A DNA stretch of 53,994 nucleotides from Saprospiraceae bacterium (GCA_020629315.1 JAHDDO010000024.1:9963-63956), one strand, 5' to 3'. Numbered from the stretch's first letter, positions 16,055 through 25,923 are shown. Notes: generated by a model from the letters alone, not told the origin. Numbers and translations: made by a program.

Positions 16055-18472
16055 ATGGATATGATTAGAACACATCTTCACATGGGTCACTTAGTTTTCA
16101 TACTTATGGTTATACTCCCGACATGGACATTGGCCCAACAAATAAACCAAATCAAGGCAAATGTTTTAAGTACAGATCAAGAAGTCATCGAACTAGGAAA
16201 TATTATAATACGGAGTGTTAAGGATAGTTCGCTGATATTTGGAGACGTCTTTTATGATGGTAAGATTGATGTAAGTTATACTAATCAAGACGTAGCGATT
16301 TTAGAAATCAGTGCATTAGGTTATGAAGCATACTCCCTAGCCTTAAACAATGTCCTATCTGCAAGCCAAATAGATACAATATATCTGACACCCAAAGCCT
16401 GGGAGACCGTAACTATAACAGCTAATCAAAAGTTAGTAGAAAAAGTGGGCCCAAACTTAAAGGTAAATGTAGCAAACACACCTTTACAACATGCCGGAAC
16501 AGCCCTGGATGCTATCCAAAATGCACCAAAATTAATTGTGGACAGGAATGGTCAAATCCAAGTCTTAGGTAAAGGGAATGCCCTCATTTATTTGGATGGC
16601 CAACAGGTAGCATCAAACACAATCTTGTCTAGTTTGCCGTCGACGGATATTGCAAGTATAGAGATCATTGAAAATCCGTCTGCCATGTATGATGCATCAG
16701 GTAACGCTGTCATTCATATCAAAACACGAAACAAAAATATTGAGGGTTATAAGCTTGGGCTCACTCAGGAGATAGGGCATGGCAAACATTTTAGATCTTT
16801 CTTTCAAAGTAATGCGTATCTCAAGCTTTCAAAATGGATGTTCCAAGGAGACTATGGTATTCGACCTCAAACCATAGGTAATCAGTTTATTCAAGAAAGA
16901 ACCTTTCTAGCTAACGAGGATAACTTTTACACACATAACCATTACATCTTGGACAATAAATGGGTAGGGCATAATTATGCTTTTCGCAGTTCATTCAGTC
17001 CTAACAAACAGCATACTATGGGTATACATTATGTGGGCACATATGGTACGGCGGAAAAGAGAGGCGACAATTACAGGTTTAGTACTATTGGGAATGGCGT
17101 AGCAAATTTTGACATATCCACGCTTGTATTAGGAAGCACAGCTCAAAAAAGTAACACACTTACCGGCCATTATAATTTTGAAAGTGCTACTGGTTCTCAA
17201 ACTTTACAAATCAGTGCTCAATACGCAGATTTTGGATTTAACAGAAATGAAACCAGTGATCAGGATTTCGAATCAAATTCGATGTCAGAGCGTATTTACA
17301 GAGCGAGTACGAATGAAAATAAAATTAAAATTTATACGGCACAAGCCGATTATACTAGGAAACTGAATGAAAACTGGAACATTACATCCGGCATTAAAAA
17401 TGCTACCATCCAAAATGAAAGTTCTGTACGTCTATCTGATATTATAGATGAGAATACCTTAGAACCTCTCGAGGATTTTAGTAACGCCTTTGATTATCAA
17501 GAAAATATCCTAGCCGCCTATGGACAATTAGAAGGGTCAATCGCTAGCATCGATATGCACGCTGGTCTACGTGTAGAACATACGACAAGCATGGCTAATT
17601 CTGATAAGTTAAACACCAATAATAATCTAAATAGAAGGTATACTAAGGCCTTTCCAAGTGTGTCCATATCTACCCTACTAGCCGAAAAATACGCACTCCA
17701 ACTATCCTATAATTACCGAATTAATAGACCTCTTTTTCAAGATCTAAATCCGTATGTCTTGTATGTAGATTCACTCGTATCACTAAGCGGCAATCCCAAT
17801 TTGGTACCTGAATATGGACATAATATTGCTGTAGGACTCAGTTTTGATTCGTGGTCTTTTGACTTGAGCTATGTGTATATAAAAAACAAAGTCAATCAGA
17901 TCTTCAGATCTCTAGATCCATCCAATCCAAACAGCATCTCTTTTGTAAAAGAAAATCTGCTATTTACGGAATTATACTCGGCACAGGTATCGAGACCTTT
18001 TACATACAAAGGCTATAGTGCAAACTTTATTTTGGGTGGATTTTTCGATAACCATCAAACCAAAGATATTAGCGATATTCTGGCCAATCAAAAAGCAGGA
18101 TTTTACTTCCAAATAAACCAATTTTTTAAACTGCCTTGGGCCATGCAAGGGGCAGCTTATGCAAGGTATACTTCCGCAAGAGTGGATGGCATCTATATTG
18201 ATAATCCAATGTCATTTATTAATGTATCACTAAGTAAAAATTTCTTTCACGATCAGTTGACCGTCAGGCTATGGGCTAATGATATTTTGGATCGCTGGAA
18301 ATTTACAGGCATTGCTGCCTTCAACAATATGGAAGGCACCTATCTTTCAGAAGGCGATTGGCACTTTGCCAAGATCGTTTTTCAATGGAATTTTGGCAAA
18401 TTGGGTACCCGTGCCTTTTCAAAGAAAAAAATATCTGATGAGGAGTTGGGACGAATAAATACTTGGCAATAA
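16055..18472 (+). CDS. TonB-dependent-type outer-membrane beta-barrel protein
   Basis: 805 residues with a signal peptide ending LPTWTLAQQ. Residues ~25-115 are a carboxypeptidase-regulatory-like domain. A plug-like domain follows (HAGTALDAIQNAPKLIVDRNGQIQVLGKGNALIYLDGQQV and SIEIIENPSAMYDASGNAVIHIKTR). The rest is a barrel of the type seen in the outer membrane beta-barrel family 3 (TonB-receptor-related). No TonB box or SusD partner is evident. Stand-alone proteins of this type take up or bind unknown small substrates. Divergent Lrp/AsnC regulator suggests amino-acid or peptide-linked control. An inverted repeat overlaps the downstream region at 18481-18513. Confidence 0.83.
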   Translation: MDMIRTHLHMGHLVFILMVILPTWTLAQQINQIKANVLSTDQEVIELGNIIIRSVKDSSLIFGDVFYDGKIDVSYTNQDVAILEISALGYEAYSLALNNVLSASQIDTIYLTPKAWETVTITANQKLVEKVGPNLKVNVANTPLQHAGTALDAIQNAPKLIVDRNGQIQVLGKGNALIYLDGQQVASNTILSSLPSTDIASIEIIENPSAMYDASGNAVIHIKTRNKNIEGYKLGLTQEIGHGKHFRSFFQSNAYLKLSKWMFQGDYGIRPQTIGNQFIQERTFLANEDNFYTHNHYILDNKWVGHNYAFRSSFSPNKQHTMGIHYVGTYGTAEKRGDNYRFSTIGNGVANFDISTLVLGSTAQKSNTLTGHYNFESATGSQTLQISAQYADFGFNRNETSDQDFESNSMSERIYRASTNENKIKIYTAQADYTRKLNENWNITSGIKNATIQNESSVRLSDIIDENTLEPLEDFSNAFDYQENILAAYGQLEGSIASIDMHAGLRVEHTTSMANSDKLNTNNNLNRRYTKAFPSVSISTLLAEKYALQLSYNYRINRPLFQDLNPYVLYVDSLVSLSGNPNLVPEYGHNIAVGLSFDSWSFDLSYVYIKNKVNQIFRSLDPSNPNSISFVKENLLFTELYSAQVSRPFTYKGYSANFILGGFFDNHQTKDISDILANQKAGFYFQINQFFKLPWAMQGAAYARYTSARVDGIYIDNPMSFINVSLSKNFFHDQLTVRLWANDILDRWKFTGIAAFNNMEGTYLSEGDWHFAKIVFQWNFGKLGTRAFSKKKISDEELGRINTWQ

Positions 18473-18480
18473 GAGTGACG

Positions 18481-18513
18481 ATGCACAGATGGACTTTTAG
18501 TTCATTTGTGCAT
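18481..18513. terminator. Hairpin between convergent genes
   Basis: 14-bp stem with two G-T pairs (18481-18494 with 18500-18513, loop TTTTA). It overlaps the last codons and stop of the minus-strand gene at 18497. It lacks a good U-run on either side, so it is a weak or factor-dependent terminator. Confidence 0.5.
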
Positions 18514-19489
18514 TAAATTCTAGTAAGCCAATTTGGTGGCCTATCATATTTTCCTCTTCTTCTTTTTGCTTTACCACCTTTGACATAAAATTGAACCAAT
18601 CATAACTATTAGGGTCGGTGGGTTCATCAGTCGGAAAATCATTCTGCCTTAACGGAATGATATTAGCCACTAAATCGACAACAGCCCCTCTGATAAATCG
18701 GTCTCTATATTCTACCGTAGTATCATCCACATTGAATAAAAATCGGATGCCTTTTTCTTTAGAGATATCCATGAGTACCTTTTTTTCTTCTGGCGCTTGG
18801 ATAATAAAGGTAGCGTGCTCATCGGGCAAGGCCGTTCTCTTCAATTCGGCACCACTATTTATACGAGTTTGACGAAGGACATATCCAACCATATACGTTT
18901 CATACCCTTTAATCACTTCATTTAATTTTGACAGATACTTGTAGGTTTCGGAGGTACTAAACAAAGGATCTTTCTCTGTGCTCCACCACATGGCAAATTT
19001 GCCCGCCACTTTATCATCTTTATCATACCTAAGATCAGCTAATTGAAAGGGTTCAATGATAGCTTTGGGTTCATACCCGTCATAAATGGGAATGGAGCTG
19101 AAGTGGATAAGATTAGGATATGCGGTGCGGCCTACATGCTTCACTAAATCTTTATACTTCAACAATTCCTCTTCTTGATAAATAAAGTAGAGTGAGTATT
19201 TATCTTCACCAATAGTACAAACTACAGGTACCGTTAAGGCGCCTTCCTCTAACAAGGTAGTATGCATAACACTAAACGTAAAAGCTTTTCCTTGCGCTTT
19301 CGCTGCTTTTTCCATGGCAGCAATAGCAAGCAAACCATCTACACGCACCTTGCCTGATATGCCTAACTCGATTTCCCCAAGGCCAAAATCAGCTGAGTTG
19401 GTAATGAATAGATTCTGCTTTTTGGACGGCCCTTGTTTACCTGTCCCTTTGTTTTTATTTGTTCCAAATATTTTGTCGAATAAGCCCAT
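18497..19489 (-). CDS. Conserved-looking cytoplasmic protein, unknown
   Basis: 330 residues, starting MGLFDKIFGTNKNKG, a form often seen in soluble bacterial proteins, with no signal peptide or membrane segment. The sequence is well balanced and plainly coding, with an alpha/beta pattern (KVRVDGLLAIAAMEKAAKAQGKAFTFSVMHT near the N-terminus and KKVLMDISKEKGIRFLFNVDD later) and an acidic C-terminus (KQKEEEENMIGHQ). I do not recognise the family. It stands alone between a convergent receptor gene and the sigma/anti-sigma pair, with 203 bp of unremarkable sequence upstream. Confidence 0.7.
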   Translation of the reverse strand: MGLFDKIFGTNKNKGTGKQGPSKKQNLFITNSADFGLGEIELGISGKVRVDGLLAIAAMEKAAKAQGKAFTFSVMHTTLLEEGALTVPVVCTIGEDKYSLYFIYQEEELLKYKDLVKHVGRTAYPNLIHFSSIPIYDGYEPKAIIEPFQLADLRYDKDDKVAGKFAMWWSTEKDPLFSTSETYKYLSKLNEVIKGYETYMVGYVLRQTRINSGAELKRTALPDEHATFIIQAPEEKKVLMDISKEKGIRFLFNVDDTTVEYRDRFIRGAVVDLVANIIPLRQNDFPTDEPTDPNSYDWFNFMSKVVKQKEEEENMIGHQIGLLEFNAQMN

Positions 19490-19692
19490 ATGAAGTACAT
19501 GTATATACTAATCTTATTACCAATGCCTTTTCTATCATTGGCTCGCTTATAAGATAATACTTATCTACCTTTAATTCTAAAGTAATGCCAAACTCAACGC
19601 TATCATTTGACTAAAGTGAGCTGAATGCCTAGCTGCCGGTACTCATCATTTACGTGAATAAATATTGCAAATCGGCTTCTATGACTACCTAA

Positions 19693-20349
19693 CTATCGTA
19701 ATTTGTCTATTAAGGCTAGATTCCTGGCCGCTTCGGGGTGATTTGATTTTTGGAGAGCAGTTTTTGCTTGATCCCATTTTTTCTGGTTCATATAGCTGTG
19801 GCCTAACCAATATTGAATCTCAGAAATTTCACTTGGATTTGATCCAATATTCAATGCCTCAGTAAACCATTTCTCCGCTTCTTCAAAATCATTTAGTGCA
19901 AAAAAGTATTTGCCTGCGTTAAAAGGACTAGCTGGCTGTTCCGTAGTTTTTGTAGCGTTCGGGTCCAATGGTTTTACGTATTCTGTACGCCAAATCTGGT
20001 CAAAATCAGATGAGCCGCTAGCATCTTGAAAACCGATATACGCTATAGTCAATAAAGCCGCAATAGACGCTGCTACCATCCATGGACGAGTGCGACTTGA
20101 TCTTGGTTTAGGTTGACTTGTATCCATGGTAACTACCTTAGCAGTAGATTCTGAAGTCCTAGCGTTTTCTAAAGTTTCCATTAAGTCCAATTCCAATAAG
20201 CCTTCAGCTAGTTTTTTAGCCTCGGGATAGTTGTCTACCGCTGTACGTAGACTTGTATCTTGCTTCATAGCTTCTTCAAAAGCCTGCCGCATTTCAGCAT
20301 CTAATACCCCTTCCATATAATCATCGATATATTCGTAAAAATCGATCAT
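19693..20349 (-). CDS. Putative anti-sigma factor with TPR domain
   Basis: 218 residues. The N-terminal ~70 residues are acidic and helical (FYEYIDDYMEGVLDAEMRQAFEEAM), the usual cytosolic anti-sigma start of the zinc-finger-less type. One membrane helix follows near residue 90 (WMVAASIAALLTIAYIGF). The exported C-terminus has TPR-like helices (AGKYFFALNDFEEAEKWFTEALNIG and EIQYWLGHSYMNQKKWDQAKTAL). The ATG overlaps the sigma-factor stop by 4 nt, the classic order for a sigma/anti-sigma pair. The TPR segment could sense an envelope signal by protein binding, which is inference. Confidence 0.75.
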   Translation of the reverse strand: MIDFYEYIDDYMEGVLDAEMRQAFEEAMKQDTSLRTAVDNYPEAKKLAEGLLELDLMETLENARTSESTAKVVTMDTSQPKPRSSRTRPWMVAASIAALLTIAYIGFQDASGSSDFDQIWRTEYVKPLDPNATKTTEQPASPFNAGKYFFALNDFEEAEKWFTEALNIGSNPSEISEIQYWLGHSYMNQKKWDQAKTALQKSNHPEAARNLALIDKLR

Positions 20350-20939
20350 CGTAGAGCAGATTTAATGCTTGGATTATTCTCAACATATTTCAGGAGTTCC
20401 TTCATACATTGATATTTCTTTTTCTTTGCCATACCCTCGCTTTGGTATCCCATCATCTCGGCAATCGCCTTCATCCGATACCCATTGGCCCAATACATCA
20501 AAACTTCTTTACAATTCCTGCCTAACTTATCCAGTAAGGCTGTTAATAAATGTTTCTTTTCTTGGAAAATAACCAAAGACTCTGGCTGGATATCATCCGT
20601 ACCTTCATGGTAGGATTGCAACTCCTCTGATCGATGCTTCTTTTTATCCGCGATCTCCTTATACCATAGGAAACGGGCTATCCCGATTATGTATTGGTGT
20701 ATGGAAGTGTCAATAGTCATCTCTTGTTTTTTAATCACAGTCTTGACAAATTGTATCAAGGCATTATTGAAAACCTGCATAGCGGATTCTTCATCACCAC
20801 CATTTTTGATGATCATGCCGACGATACTTCGCTTTAGCTTTTCATCACGATATAAAGAAACTAGGATTTTATCCCTGCCTTCTTTACCCGATCGAATCGT
20901 ATCAAGTGTCTGTTGATTATTTAGTGTATTACTACTCAC
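20346..20939 (-). CDS. ECF-like RNA polymerase sigma factor
   Basis: 197 residues, GTG start. Region 2 is recognisable in ESAMQVFNNALIQFVKTVIKK and SIHQYIIGIARFLWYKEIADKKK. Region 4 is recognisable in LDKLGRNCKEVLMYWANGYRMKAIAEMMGYQSEGMAKKKKYQCMKELL, a helix-turn-helix that would contact the -35 element. It is followed by the anti-sigma gene with an ATGA overlap. A TACATTTG on the minus strand (20973-20980) resembles a Bacteroidota -7 element about 30 nt upstream of the start, but no good -33 element accompanies it. The radical SAM gene ends only 70 nt upstream, so read-through from there is possible. Confidence 0.83.
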   Translation of the reverse strand: MSSNTLNNQQTLDTIRSGKEGRDKILVSLYRDEKLKRSIVGMIIKNGGDEESAMQVFNNALIQFVKTVIKKQEMTIDTSIHQYIIGIARFLWYKEIADKKKHRSEELQSYHEGTDDIQPESLVIFQEKKHLLTALLDKLGRNCKEVLMYWANGYRMKAIAEMMGYQSEGMAKKKKYQCMKELLKYVENNPSIKSALR

Positions 20940-21009
20940 AAGAGTGTATGACTATTGCTATAATGTGACCTCCAAATGTAGCATTTTTTTTGTGCTTTCT
21001 TTTCTTAAA

Positions 21010-22479
21010 TCAAACCTTACCTTGCTTAGCGTATTTGTGCAGTAACCACCGTCGATGCAGCGTTAAGGGCAAGTGATACCCCATTTTTAATAGCTTGCGG
21101 CCGCTCCCTTTTAAGCGCCCTCGCAATATATTATACATGGCATTACGACCTTTTCTGATGTTATATCGACTGTGTACATATCGATGTAAGGTCTTATAAA
21201 AGATAGGAGGATAGGTGTTACTAAACATGAGGTCGAGATCATCAGAATCACTCCAATTTGCTTTTTGACTTAACTCATGTTTTACATTTTCATAGAACGT
21301 AGTGCCCGGCAAAGGATAGGATACAGAAATACCAATCTCATCGGGCATGAGATCCAAGACCATTTTCATGGTTTTCATAATATCATCAAAGCCCTCCCCT
21401 GGATATCCAAATTGAAGAAAGAAGGCTACTCGAACATCACGCGCTTTCAGATTTCGCGTCGCTGTATAAATTTGCTCGATGGTAGTTCCTTTATCCATAG
21501 CATCCAAAATAGCTTGCGATCCGCTTTCTGCACCTAACCAAATGATATCAGCACCGCTATCCGCTAAGGCATCTAAATTGTTATCCTTTAGCATTAAATC
21601 GGCTCGGGATTGGATCTTGTATCTAAAGGATAGCTTTCTTTCCTTTTTAAGCGCTAGAAATTGTTGTACCCAATTAGGTTTGAGACCAAAGATGTCATCA
21701 CACATCCAAAAGTAGTGCACGCCGAATAAGGACTGTACCCATTCAATCTCTTCGATTACTTGTTCTGGCGTTCGAGAATTATATCTATTTCCATAAATGG
21801 GCTTGGCACACCAGTTACATTTATAAGGGCAACCTCGAGTAGTTGCAATATTTAAAGTAAAATACCCGTGTCGGTCTAACCAGATTTTTCGATAGGGTTC
21901 AATGTCCACTAGGTCCCAAGCAGGTAATGCTATACTATCCAATTCTTTAATGACCGGTCGTCGTTCATTTCGCTTGACTATACCCAAAGCATCTTTATAA
22001 GCAATCCCCAGGATATTATCTTTCGATACTTCGGTTCGCAATGCAGGTATGAGTTCCTTCAAGGTTTCTTCTCCTTCCCCTAAAAGAATAACATCCGCGC
22101 CTTTTTCTAAATATTGACCATAATGATCTGTAGAATCTGAACTGGAAACAATGATCTGACAATTCTTTTCTTTCGCGGCTTCAATCATCTCGAAACAAGC
22201 GTCTCGCATAACTGTCAAGCACATTTTAGTCAGATAATTAAAGCCATCATCGTATATGATTACGATATCAGGGCTATAAGTTTCTAATGCCTCGCTAAAA
22301 TTATAGGTGGTTGTTTCCAAGCAATTATCTAGAAATGAAACAGCATATCCTGCTTCACGCAAAGTACTGGTCGCCCATAGAGTACCTAATGGTGGATATG
22401 GCTGAGCTGTCTCCCATTGCTTTTTATCCAATGGGTAGAAATATGTATTGGTCAGTAATATAGTCTTATCGCTCTTCAT
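21010..22479 (-). CDS. B12-binding-domain radical SAM protein
   Basis: 489 residues, paralogous to the enzyme at 8132-9532. An N-terminal cobalamin-binding-like domain (PYPPLGTLWATSTLREAGY, IIVSSSDS, DVILLGEGEETLKELI) is followed by the cluster motif CPYKCNWC at residues 217-224. Then come YGNRYNSRTPEQVIEEI, the MCDDIFGLKPNW strand and IIWLGAESGSQAILDAMDKG. Both copies share RGCPYxCxWC...YGxxY..R.PE, so they belong to one subfamily. Substrate unknown. Its start overlaps the nucleotidyltransferase gene by 14 nt, so the pair is co-translated. Confidence 0.88.
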   Translation of the reverse strand: MKSDKTILLTNTYFYPLDKKQWETAQPYPPLGTLWATSTLREAGYAVSFLDNCLETTTYNFSEALETYSPDIVIIYDDGFNYLTKMCLTVMRDACFEMIEAAKEKNCQIIVSSSDSTDHYGQYLEKGADVILLGEGEETLKELIPALRTEVSKDNILGIAYKDALGIVKRNERRPVIKELDSIALPAWDLVDIEPYRKIWLDRHGYFTLNIATTRGCPYKCNWCAKPIYGNRYNSRTPEQVIEEIEWVQSLFGVHYFWMCDDIFGLKPNWVQQFLALKKERKLSFRYKIQSRADLMLKDNNLDALADSGADIIWLGAESGSQAILDAMDKGTTIEQIYTATRNLKARDVRVAFFLQFGYPGEGFDDIMKTMKMVLDLMPDEIGISVSYPLPGTTFYENVKHELSQKANWSDSDDLDLMFSNTYPPIFYKTLHRYVHSRYNIRKGRNAMYNILRGRLKGSGRKLLKMGYHLPLTLHRRWLLHKYAKQGKV

Positions 22480-23401
22480 CCAAACCTAAGGTTTTACATG
22501 CCTCATTATATAAGTCCAAAATCTTGCCCTGGCTATTTGGAGGATGGACTTTAGCTTCCCCTACATGACTTCTATACATAAGATCGTATGCCTTTGAATC
22601 AATGTCCTTTTTGTACTTCTTTGCATTACGTTGTTCAGCCATCAATCTAAAATGCTCATCCAATCGATCACCAAGATTATTATTGAGCCTCTTTTCAATC
22701 CATCTAGCCCATCCATATTTTTTAATGGGATTGTCACTATATAGTTTTTTCTGGTCAATGCCCGTTTTATTTGGAAGTACCTCCCCATACCATTGATTGG
22801 CTTTTAGGAATTGGGTAAAGAGCGCTTCATTATTCATTACCAGCAGGGTTTCGATTTCGGTAGCCGTAAATAGATTCTTTTCCTTAATCTCTAAGTTATC
22901 CGAACTGATAATATAATTGATACAGAAAAAGTCTTTCTTATTGCCTAAGAAGGCCCATTTATAGGCTTTTAAAAACATCTTTGCAATCCAAATACGATTA
23001 GGCTTAGCAATAATGAAATAATCGATATCACCCCCTTCTTCCATGACACCTTTTGATAACGAACCTGAGATACATACGCATTCGGTGAAAGGCATGGCTG
23101 CAATGATCTTTGCATTCTTCTTAGCTAGTCCTTCAATGTCTGCCGCTTTAGTTTCTTTTTCATGCCTATGCTTTACGTTCGCAGCGACATTTCCAAAACC
23201 GAAGTATCTATTATGAGATGATAAGGCATTCGTTTGCATGCCAGCATTAAGCAATTCTTGCAGGCGTTCTTTAGAGCAGGATTGCTGCATAAATCGCTGG
23301 ATCTCTTCCATTTTCAATGGATGATTGAAGAGGTCAAAATAGATAAGCGATCGCAGTACATCCTGAATATCAGCTTTATTTTCCGCTGTTATTTGAGGCA
23401 T
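22466..23401 (-). CDS. Nucleotidyltransferase-domain protein
   Basis: 311 residues. The N-terminal ~75 residues read like a winged helix (VLRSLIYFDLFNHPLKMEEIQRFM). Near residues 113-126 lies the DNA polymerase-beta-type nucleotidyltransferase signature GSLSKGVMEEGGDIDYFI (GS followed by DxD), the catalytic metal site. The C-terminal half is helical and ends LYNEACKTLGL. Such proteins in Bacteroidota often accompany radical SAM or glycan genes, but the acceptor (small molecule, RNA or protein) is unknown. Overlaps the radical SAM gene by 14 nt. Divergent from glpD with 56 bp between. Confidence 0.72.
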   Translation of the reverse strand: MPQITAENKADIQDVLRSLIYFDLFNHPLKMEEIQRFMQQSCSKERLQELLNAGMQTNALSSHNRYFGFGNVAANVKHRHEKETKAADIEGLAKKNAKIIAAMPFTECVCISGSLSKGVMEEGGDIDYFIIAKPNRIWIAKMFLKAYKWAFLGNKKDFFCINYIISSDNLEIKEKNLFTATEIETLLVMNNEALFTQFLKANQWYGEVLPNKTGIDQKKLYSDNPIKKYGWARWIEKRLNNNLGDRLDEHFRLMAEQRNAKKYKKDIDSKAYDLMYRSHVGEAKVHPPNSQGKILDLYNEACKTLGLDEER

Positions 23402-23457
23402 GACCCAATTTAAAAATAAATAACAGGAATATCATCTCGAACATATCTAATATTACT

Positions 23458-25134
23458 ATGTTAGATATTTATAGACAAATCCAAGACATGTCCTTATCTA
23501 TTCGAAACAAAACGCTTGCCAGTCTCGAGCAATCCAATTTTGATTTAATCATTATCGGGGGTGGTATTACAGGTGCGGGTATTGCATTAGATGCTATTTT
23601 GCGCGGCGTCAGTGTATTACTCGTAGAGAAAAAGGATTTTGGGTCTGGCACCAGTAGCAAGTCTACTAAGCTTATCCATGGTGGCCTTCGATATTTAAAG
23701 CAATTGGAGTTTGGATTGGTTCGAGAGACGGGTGTGGAGCGTGCTATTGCACACAATAACATCCCACATTTGGTTCATCCAGAAAAGATGCTACTTCCCA
23801 TATTTCCAGATGGTGAATTTAATCACTGGTCCGCATCCATAGCAATCAGTGTGTATGATCGTTTGGCTTCGGTTAAGAAGAAAGATCGAAAGCAAAGTTA
23901 TGATCGCAGAGAAACCCTTGAAATAGAACCCTTATTGCGTTCAGAAGCTTTACAATCTTCCATTCAATATTCTGAATATAGAACAGACGATGCCCGTCTA
24001 ACGATGGAGTTAATCAAAGCGGCACAACGCCATGGTGCAGAGGCATTTAATTATGTAGAGTGTACAGGTTTGCTGTATGAGGATGGGCAGGTCAATGGCA
24101 TTTCAGCCATGGACACCATACATAGTAAAACATATTCGTTCTATGGTCGGAATATCGTTTCGGCTGCAGGTCCATGGGTCGATGGCATTCGGGAAAAAGA
24201 TGGCTCTTTGGAAGGCAAAAAACTACACCTAACAAAGGGCGTTCATCTTGTCGTGCCTCATGAAAAATTACCTATCCGGAGTGCTGTGTATTTTGATGAC
24301 TTCGAAGGAAGAATGTTATTTGCTATACCCCGGTGGTCTGCTACATACATAGGTACTACGGATACTAATTACACAGGCTCTTTGGATCAAGTCAGCACCA
24401 ATCAAGAAGATGCCGATTATGTACTTGAAGCTGCTAATCGAATCTTTGACATAGAACCTCTTGGTTATAGTGATATAATTTCACATTGGGCAGGATTACG
24501 GCCACTGGTACATGAAGCTTCTAAGGGGCCAACAGAAATTTCACGAAAAGATGAAATTTTTATAGCAGACTCTGGGCTCATATCGATTGCCGGAGGTAAA
24601 TTGACAGGCTTTCGAAAGATGGCCAAACGAATTGTTGATTTAGTGCGCAAACGTGATCCTCAATTGCGGATGGGTGCTTGCGAAACCCGGTATTTCCCGA
24701 TTCATGAAGAACATATCGATAGCTATGAAGACTACCAAGAGTTCAGAGAAACTATGTTCGAATTAAAGAAAAATAAAGCCCAACTGAATCGCAGACAGGT
24801 CTACCAATTGTGCGATACCTTTGGCAAATCTGCGGATAGGATCATAGAACGAGCGATATCTCTGGATGGACATCCGATAGAGAACTTACTTACCGCCGAA
24901 CTAGAGCATTGCAGTGAAAAAGAGTCCATAGTGTGCGTAGATGATTATGTAAATCGACGAACTAGCCGTTTGTATTTTGATATTCAAACGGTCATTGATC
25001 ATCAAGATCATATCTTACGCGAAATGCATCGATTGCTAGAATGGACCGATAGTCAGTTTGAGGAAAATCGAATTACATTGGAAAACATCCTAGCGGATGC
25101 GCAGAAATTTAAGCTAGCCATTAGTCCGGTGTAA
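23458..25134 (+). CDS. glpD: FAD-dependent glycerol-3-phosphate dehydrogenase
   Basis: 558 residues. Oxidises sn-glycerol 3-phosphate to dihydroxyacetone phosphate at the membrane, passing electrons to quinone. The FAD-binding dinucleotide fold is FDLIIIGGGITGAGIALDAILRG (about residues 29-51), followed by GSGTSSKSTKLIHGGLRYL, a highly conserved substrate/FAD block of the GlpD/GlpA family, and the later YIGTTDTNY and AGLRPLV motifs. The C-terminal helical domain is present, so the enzyme is full length. A second ATG at 23488 (MSLSIRNK) is an alternative start that keeps the whole fold. The 3' end overlaps the convergent gene by 14 nt. Confidence 0.93.
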   Translation: MLDIYRQIQDMSLSIRNKTLASLEQSNFDLIIIGGGITGAGIALDAILRGVSVLLVEKKDFGSGTSSKSTKLIHGGLRYLKQLEFGLVRETGVERAIAHNNIPHLVHPEKMLLPIFPDGEFNHWSASIAISVYDRLASVKKKDRKQSYDRRETLEIEPLLRSEALQSSIQYSEYRTDDARLTMELIKAAQRHGAEAFNYVECTGLLYEDGQVNGISAMDTIHSKTYSFYGRNIVSAAGPWVDGIREKDGSLEGKKLHLTKGVHLVVPHEKLPIRSAVYFDDFEGRMLFAIPRWSATYIGTTDTNYTGSLDQVSTNQEDADYVLEAANRIFDIEPLGYSDIISHWAGLRPLVHEASKGPTEISRKDEIFIADSGLISIAGGKLTGFRKMAKRIVDLVRKRDPQLRMGACETRYFPIHEEHIDSYEDYQEFRETMFELKKNKAQLNRRQVYQLCDTFGKSADRIIERAISLDGHPIENLLTAELEHCSEKESIVCVDDYVNRRTSRLYFDIQTVIDHQDHILREMHRLLEWTDSQFEENRITLENILADAQKFKLAISPV

Positions 25135-25708
25135 ATGACCAAGGATTATCATGGAAACGAAACATGTATCTCTTATTTATTGAGGTAGCAAAGACTCCAA
25201 AAATCCCAACTAAAAATTGAATAGCACCTGAAGCTAATAAGGGCTTACTACTTTCTCTCAAGAAAATAGCGTGGATAGCTGTTCCGATTCCATTCAATGT
25301 TACTATTGAAAAGAAAAAACCTAAGCCAAATTGTCGTTTTTCAAACTTTGGCGTTTTTAAATTTTTTACATAGTAAATATCATGTAGCGGAATTTTCTCT
25401 ATGGGTTTAACTTCTTTAAAATTCAACTCTGTCCGGCTAAAAAACTGTTCTTCATCAATATTTGATACTTTTTTATGCACCTCTACCTCGAGGTATTTGT
25501 CACTCTTTCCTTTTATATATCCACTGTAAAAAATGCACGCATTACATTCCTCTGTTTCAGGATTACGTTCTGAACTTTTCAGCACTTCAACATAGTCGGA
25601 ACTCTGTATGGTCTTAGATTTTTTGCCCTTGTAAATCGTGACTCCCTGCGCCAGTAAGGACATTGGACCGACAATTACAAAAAGGCTTAGGTAGATATAC
25701 TTTTTCAT
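25121..25708 (-). CDS. Exported membrane protein of unknown function
   Basis: 195 residues with a signal peptide (YLSLFVIVGPMSLLAQG). The middle domain carries two cysteines close together (CNACIFYSGYIKGKSDKYLEVEV). Two C-terminal membrane helices follow (about FGLGFFFSIVTLNGIGTAIHAIF and LLASGAIQFLVGIFGVFATSI). I recognise no family. The arrangement of a soluble beta-type segment before two helices occurs in several uncharacterised Bacteroidota proteins. Its last 14 nt overlap the end of glpD on the opposite strand. Confidence 0.65.
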   Translation of the reverse strand: MKKYIYLSLFVIVGPMSLLAQGVTIYKGKKSKTIQSSDYVEVLKSSERNPETEECNACIFYSGYIKGKSDKYLEVEVHKKVSNIDEEQFFSRTELNFKEVKPIEKIPLHDIYYVKNLKTPKFEKRQFGLGFFFSIVTLNGIGTAIHAIFLRESSKPLLASGAIQFLVGIFGVFATSINKRYMFRFHDNPWSFTPD

Positions 25709-25923
25709 AAAAACACATATTTCTCACCGTCAAGATAAAAAAGGGAATTTGCCTGGCAAAAGATGTGTGTACTATTTTGTCAGAAGCCATCTAAAAGTGC
25801 ATACGCTAGTCCCTCGTACTTTGTATTTAGAAACTAGGAATTTTTACTAAGGGTATAATTTTTAACATATATGACTTTTCAAACTTTATTTTCATTAGTT
25901 TAGTTACAATCAAAATTTACAAT

